A DNA stretch of 6,625 nucleotides. Origin: Methylomarinum sp. (GTDB taxonomy: Bacteria; Pseudomonadota; Gammaproteobacteria; Methylococcales; Methylomonadaceae). The first letter of the stretch is position 1, and the number at the start of each line of letters is the position of its first letter. The position numbers and the translations under genes are program-made. This document shows positions 5,571-6,625 of this stretch, one piece after another. The notes under the pieces were generated by a model. The model was not told where the DNA came from, ran no database searches, and worked only from the letters and a program-made list of their open reading frames with translations. The DNA lies in assembly GCA_013139755.1 (NCBI GenBank), contig WTAG01000270.1, positions 1 to 6,625 of the forward strand, given 5' to 3'.

Positions 5571-5740
5571 GGCGTCAGGGAAATTTGCCAATCCGACGTA
5601 TGCGATAGCATGCGAGGGCGGCTAAAATTTTATACCGACAGCCGTCAAGTCAGTGAGGTAGCCTTAACGGAGCAGCTTTTGTGCGGAGTTGAGGCGGACG
5701 CAGATACAAGGACGAACCGGGGCTTACTATTCGCTGCGTA
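5561..5740. other. GC-rich island without an intact ORF
   Basis: By hand count GC is about 56% over these 180 bases, clearly above the AT-rich neighbours. Both strands hold frames with in-frame stops; the + strand frame leading into the TOPRIM fragment carries stops near 5606, 5654 and 5690. No RNA gene is recognised. The composition and sharp edges, against the maturase on one side and the TOPRIM gene on the other, suggest a remnant of an inserted element. Confidence 0.5.
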
Positions 5741-6112
5741 GTGGCTGGATTTTGGGGCGTGGGTAGTCAGGTAACAGGACAAAGTATTGAAATTGCAGAT
5801 ATTGTTAAGCGCTTGGGCTTCACACAGATATTTTATTTTGGAGACCTTGATGCAAAAGGCTTAGAGATTGTTAATATTTTGAGGAATTACTTATTGCCTC
5901 TCGGCATTGATTTACAGCTTGCGGAACCATTGTATAAGTTTATTATTAAATCAGCACTTAGTACTGAGGCGAAGAAAGCAAATAATGCAGGTGATTTTGA
6001 TACCACCTGGATGCCAAAATCTATCGTGCAAAACCTTAAATACTTGATTAGCATTAACCGGCGTATCCCTCAGGAAGCCTTTATTGCTTCAATGCTAAAC
6101 GGTAGTAGCTAA
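5741..6112 (+). pseudogene. TOPRIM C-terminal fragment resembling Wadjet JetD (DUF2220)
   Basis: The remaining 123 residues, counted from the GTG at 5741, include a hydrophobic strand ending in Y-F-G-D-L-D-A-K-G (residues 32-40). The D35-x-D37 pair is the acidic motif of a TOPRIM fold, and G-D-L-D-x-x-G is the form seen in JetD/DUF2220 and Spo11-like proteins. The upstream G-V-G-S-Q-V-T-G and the C-terminal R-I-P-Q-E-A also suit that family. JetD is the DNA-cleaving subunit of the Wadjet plasmid-defence complex and is normally several hundred residues long with an N-terminal DUF3322 region, which is missing here. The coding text begins abruptly where the GC-rich island ends, without a Shine-Dalgarno sequence. 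No JetA, B or C gene is in the window. I treat it as a broken remnant. The TOPRIM reading is fairly firm, and the JetD name less so. Confidence 0.5.
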
Positions 6113-6148
6113 TGAATAAATGAGGCATGAAGTATTCCCACATCAGCG

Positions 6149-6232
6149 CGGTAGGTTGGAATGACGAACGGAACCCCAAGGTCTTTGTGTTACGACTACA
6201 TGTTGGGTTTCGTACCTCAACCCAACCTACCG
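6149..6232. repeat. imperfect palindromic repeat (GTAGGTTGG type)
   Basis: CGGTAGGTTGG (6149-6159) pairs exactly with CCAACCTACCG (6222-6232). A second imperfect pairing lies inside, ACGGAACCCCAA (6168-6179) with TTGGGTTTCGT (6203-6213). The pieces TTGGGTTTCGTACCTCAA and CCCAACCTACCG match a widespread dispersed intergenic repeat that is often translated in error as small ORFs. Both overlapping frames seen here (6127-6360 + and 6081-6287 -) are such artefacts. It may act as a hairpin ending the TOPRIM transcript. Confidence 0.65.
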
Positions 6233-6392
6233 AGCTGTTTGTGTTGTGCTGCTCGTACTTAATAAGCTGGGTGTTTTTGATAAGCATATATAATGATGAA
6301 GTGGTTCTATGTCGCAGGGTGCTGTATCCTCCTAAAAACCACTACCGTATTGAAACGTGATGTTAAGACTTTGTATTAAAATAATGGGTTAA
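6233..6392. other. leader before the glycosyltransferase gene
   Basis: A TATAAT at 6289-6294 is the best -10 candidate for the downstream gene, but no matching -35 lies 16 to 18 bases upstream. AGTGGTT (6300-6306) and AACCACT (6337-6343) could form a 7-bp stem in the leader. No gene is seen. Confidence 0.3.
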
Positions 6393-6625
6393 ATGATGAG
6401 TAAAATAATTATTCTGGCTGAACCTGCTGAAGGGCATATCAACCCATTTATCCCTATTATGAATAGGCTGAGTGAAAATGGTCATCAACTTGTTTGTATA
6501 ACTGGGTATAAATTTAAACAAAAAGTAGAAAATACGGGGGCTTTATTTCAACCGCTACCTGCAAAGTGGGATCCTGGGTATGAAGAGGCCTATACTTTTT
6601 TTCCTGAACTACAAAATAAAAAAGG
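6393..6625 (+). CDS. UGT/MGT-type (GT1) glycosyltransferase, N-terminal part
   Basis: 77 complete codons are visible and the gene runs off the window; relatives are about 400 to 450 residues. The start K-I-I-I-L-A-E-P-A-E-G-H-I-N-P-F-I-P-I-M-N-R-L-S-E-N-G-H is shown here as a hyphenated pattern: the first Rossmann strand, the G-H-x-N-P loop whose histidine is the catalytic base in GT-B family 1 enzymes, and the first helix. A second strand, L-V-C-I-T-G, and an acceptor-side segment, V-E-N-T-G-A, follow, as in macrolide-glycosyltransferase-like proteins. It should transfer a sugar from a nucleotide-sugar to a small hydrophobic acceptor in the cytosol; the donor-binding C-terminus is outside the window. 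ATGs at 6393 and 6396 are both possible; neither has a strong Shine-Dalgarno sequence. Confidence 0.88.
   Translation, partial: MMSKIIILAEPAEGHINPFIPIMNRLSENGHQLVCITGYKFKQKVENTGALFQPLPAKWDPGYEEAYTFFPELQNKK

Noticed and set aside
6081..6360. Overlapping small ORFs on both strands at the right
   Set aside because: Both are translations of the palindromic repeat at 6149-6232, giving mirrored peptides; there is no ribosome site.

Overview
The window is AT-rich accessory DNA, most likely from a gammaproteobacterium. I infer this from the bacterial group II intron type, a BrnT-type toxin-antitoxin pair, and a palindromic repeat with GTAGGTTGG / CCAACCTACC ends of the sort seen in gammaproteobacterial and other environmental genomes. 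No marker fixes the genus. Mobile-element debris separates short gene blocks.

Layout. Bases 1-100 hold no callable gene. Bases 101 to about 560 are the 5' RNA part (domains I to II/III) of a group II intron on the + strand, with no reverse-transcriptase ORF after it. A small zinc-ribbon protein (679-1077) and a BrnT-like toxin with a ribbon-helix-helix antitoxin (1172-1694) follow. Bases 1709-2042 are a nest of palindromes: a perfect 12-bp hairpin, a 166-bp MITE-like element with 19-bp terminal inverted repeats and 4-bp AACG duplications, and a larger palindrome that the MITE interrupted. Bases 2265-4931 are a compact three-gene cluster: an exported seven-repeat FG-GAP/VCBS beta-propeller with an ASPIC/UnbV C-terminus, then two polytopic membrane proteins. 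Bases 5015-5570 on the - strand are the 3' end of a group II intron (maturase C-terminus, domains V and VI), with the maturase frameshifted by a roughly 50-nt palindromic insertion. A GC-rich ORF-less island (about 5561-5745) abuts a truncated TOPRIM gene that resembles the C-terminus of Wadjet JetD. A palindromic repeat (6149-6232) and the N-terminus of a UGT/MGT-type glycosyltransferase (6393 to the window end) close the window.

How it fits together. The two intron pieces appear to belong to the same broad intron family. They are complementary (5' part and 3' part) and face each other, as expected if an inversion with a breakpoint inside one intron, plus loss of most of the ORF, moved the zinc-ribbon, BrnTA and propeller genes as a block. 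This is inference. The propeller cluster is the only block that looks like an intact multi-gene pathway unit. Its exported sensor- or adhesin-like propeller and two membrane partners, with tightly coupled starts, make it the best candidate for an uncharacterised system.
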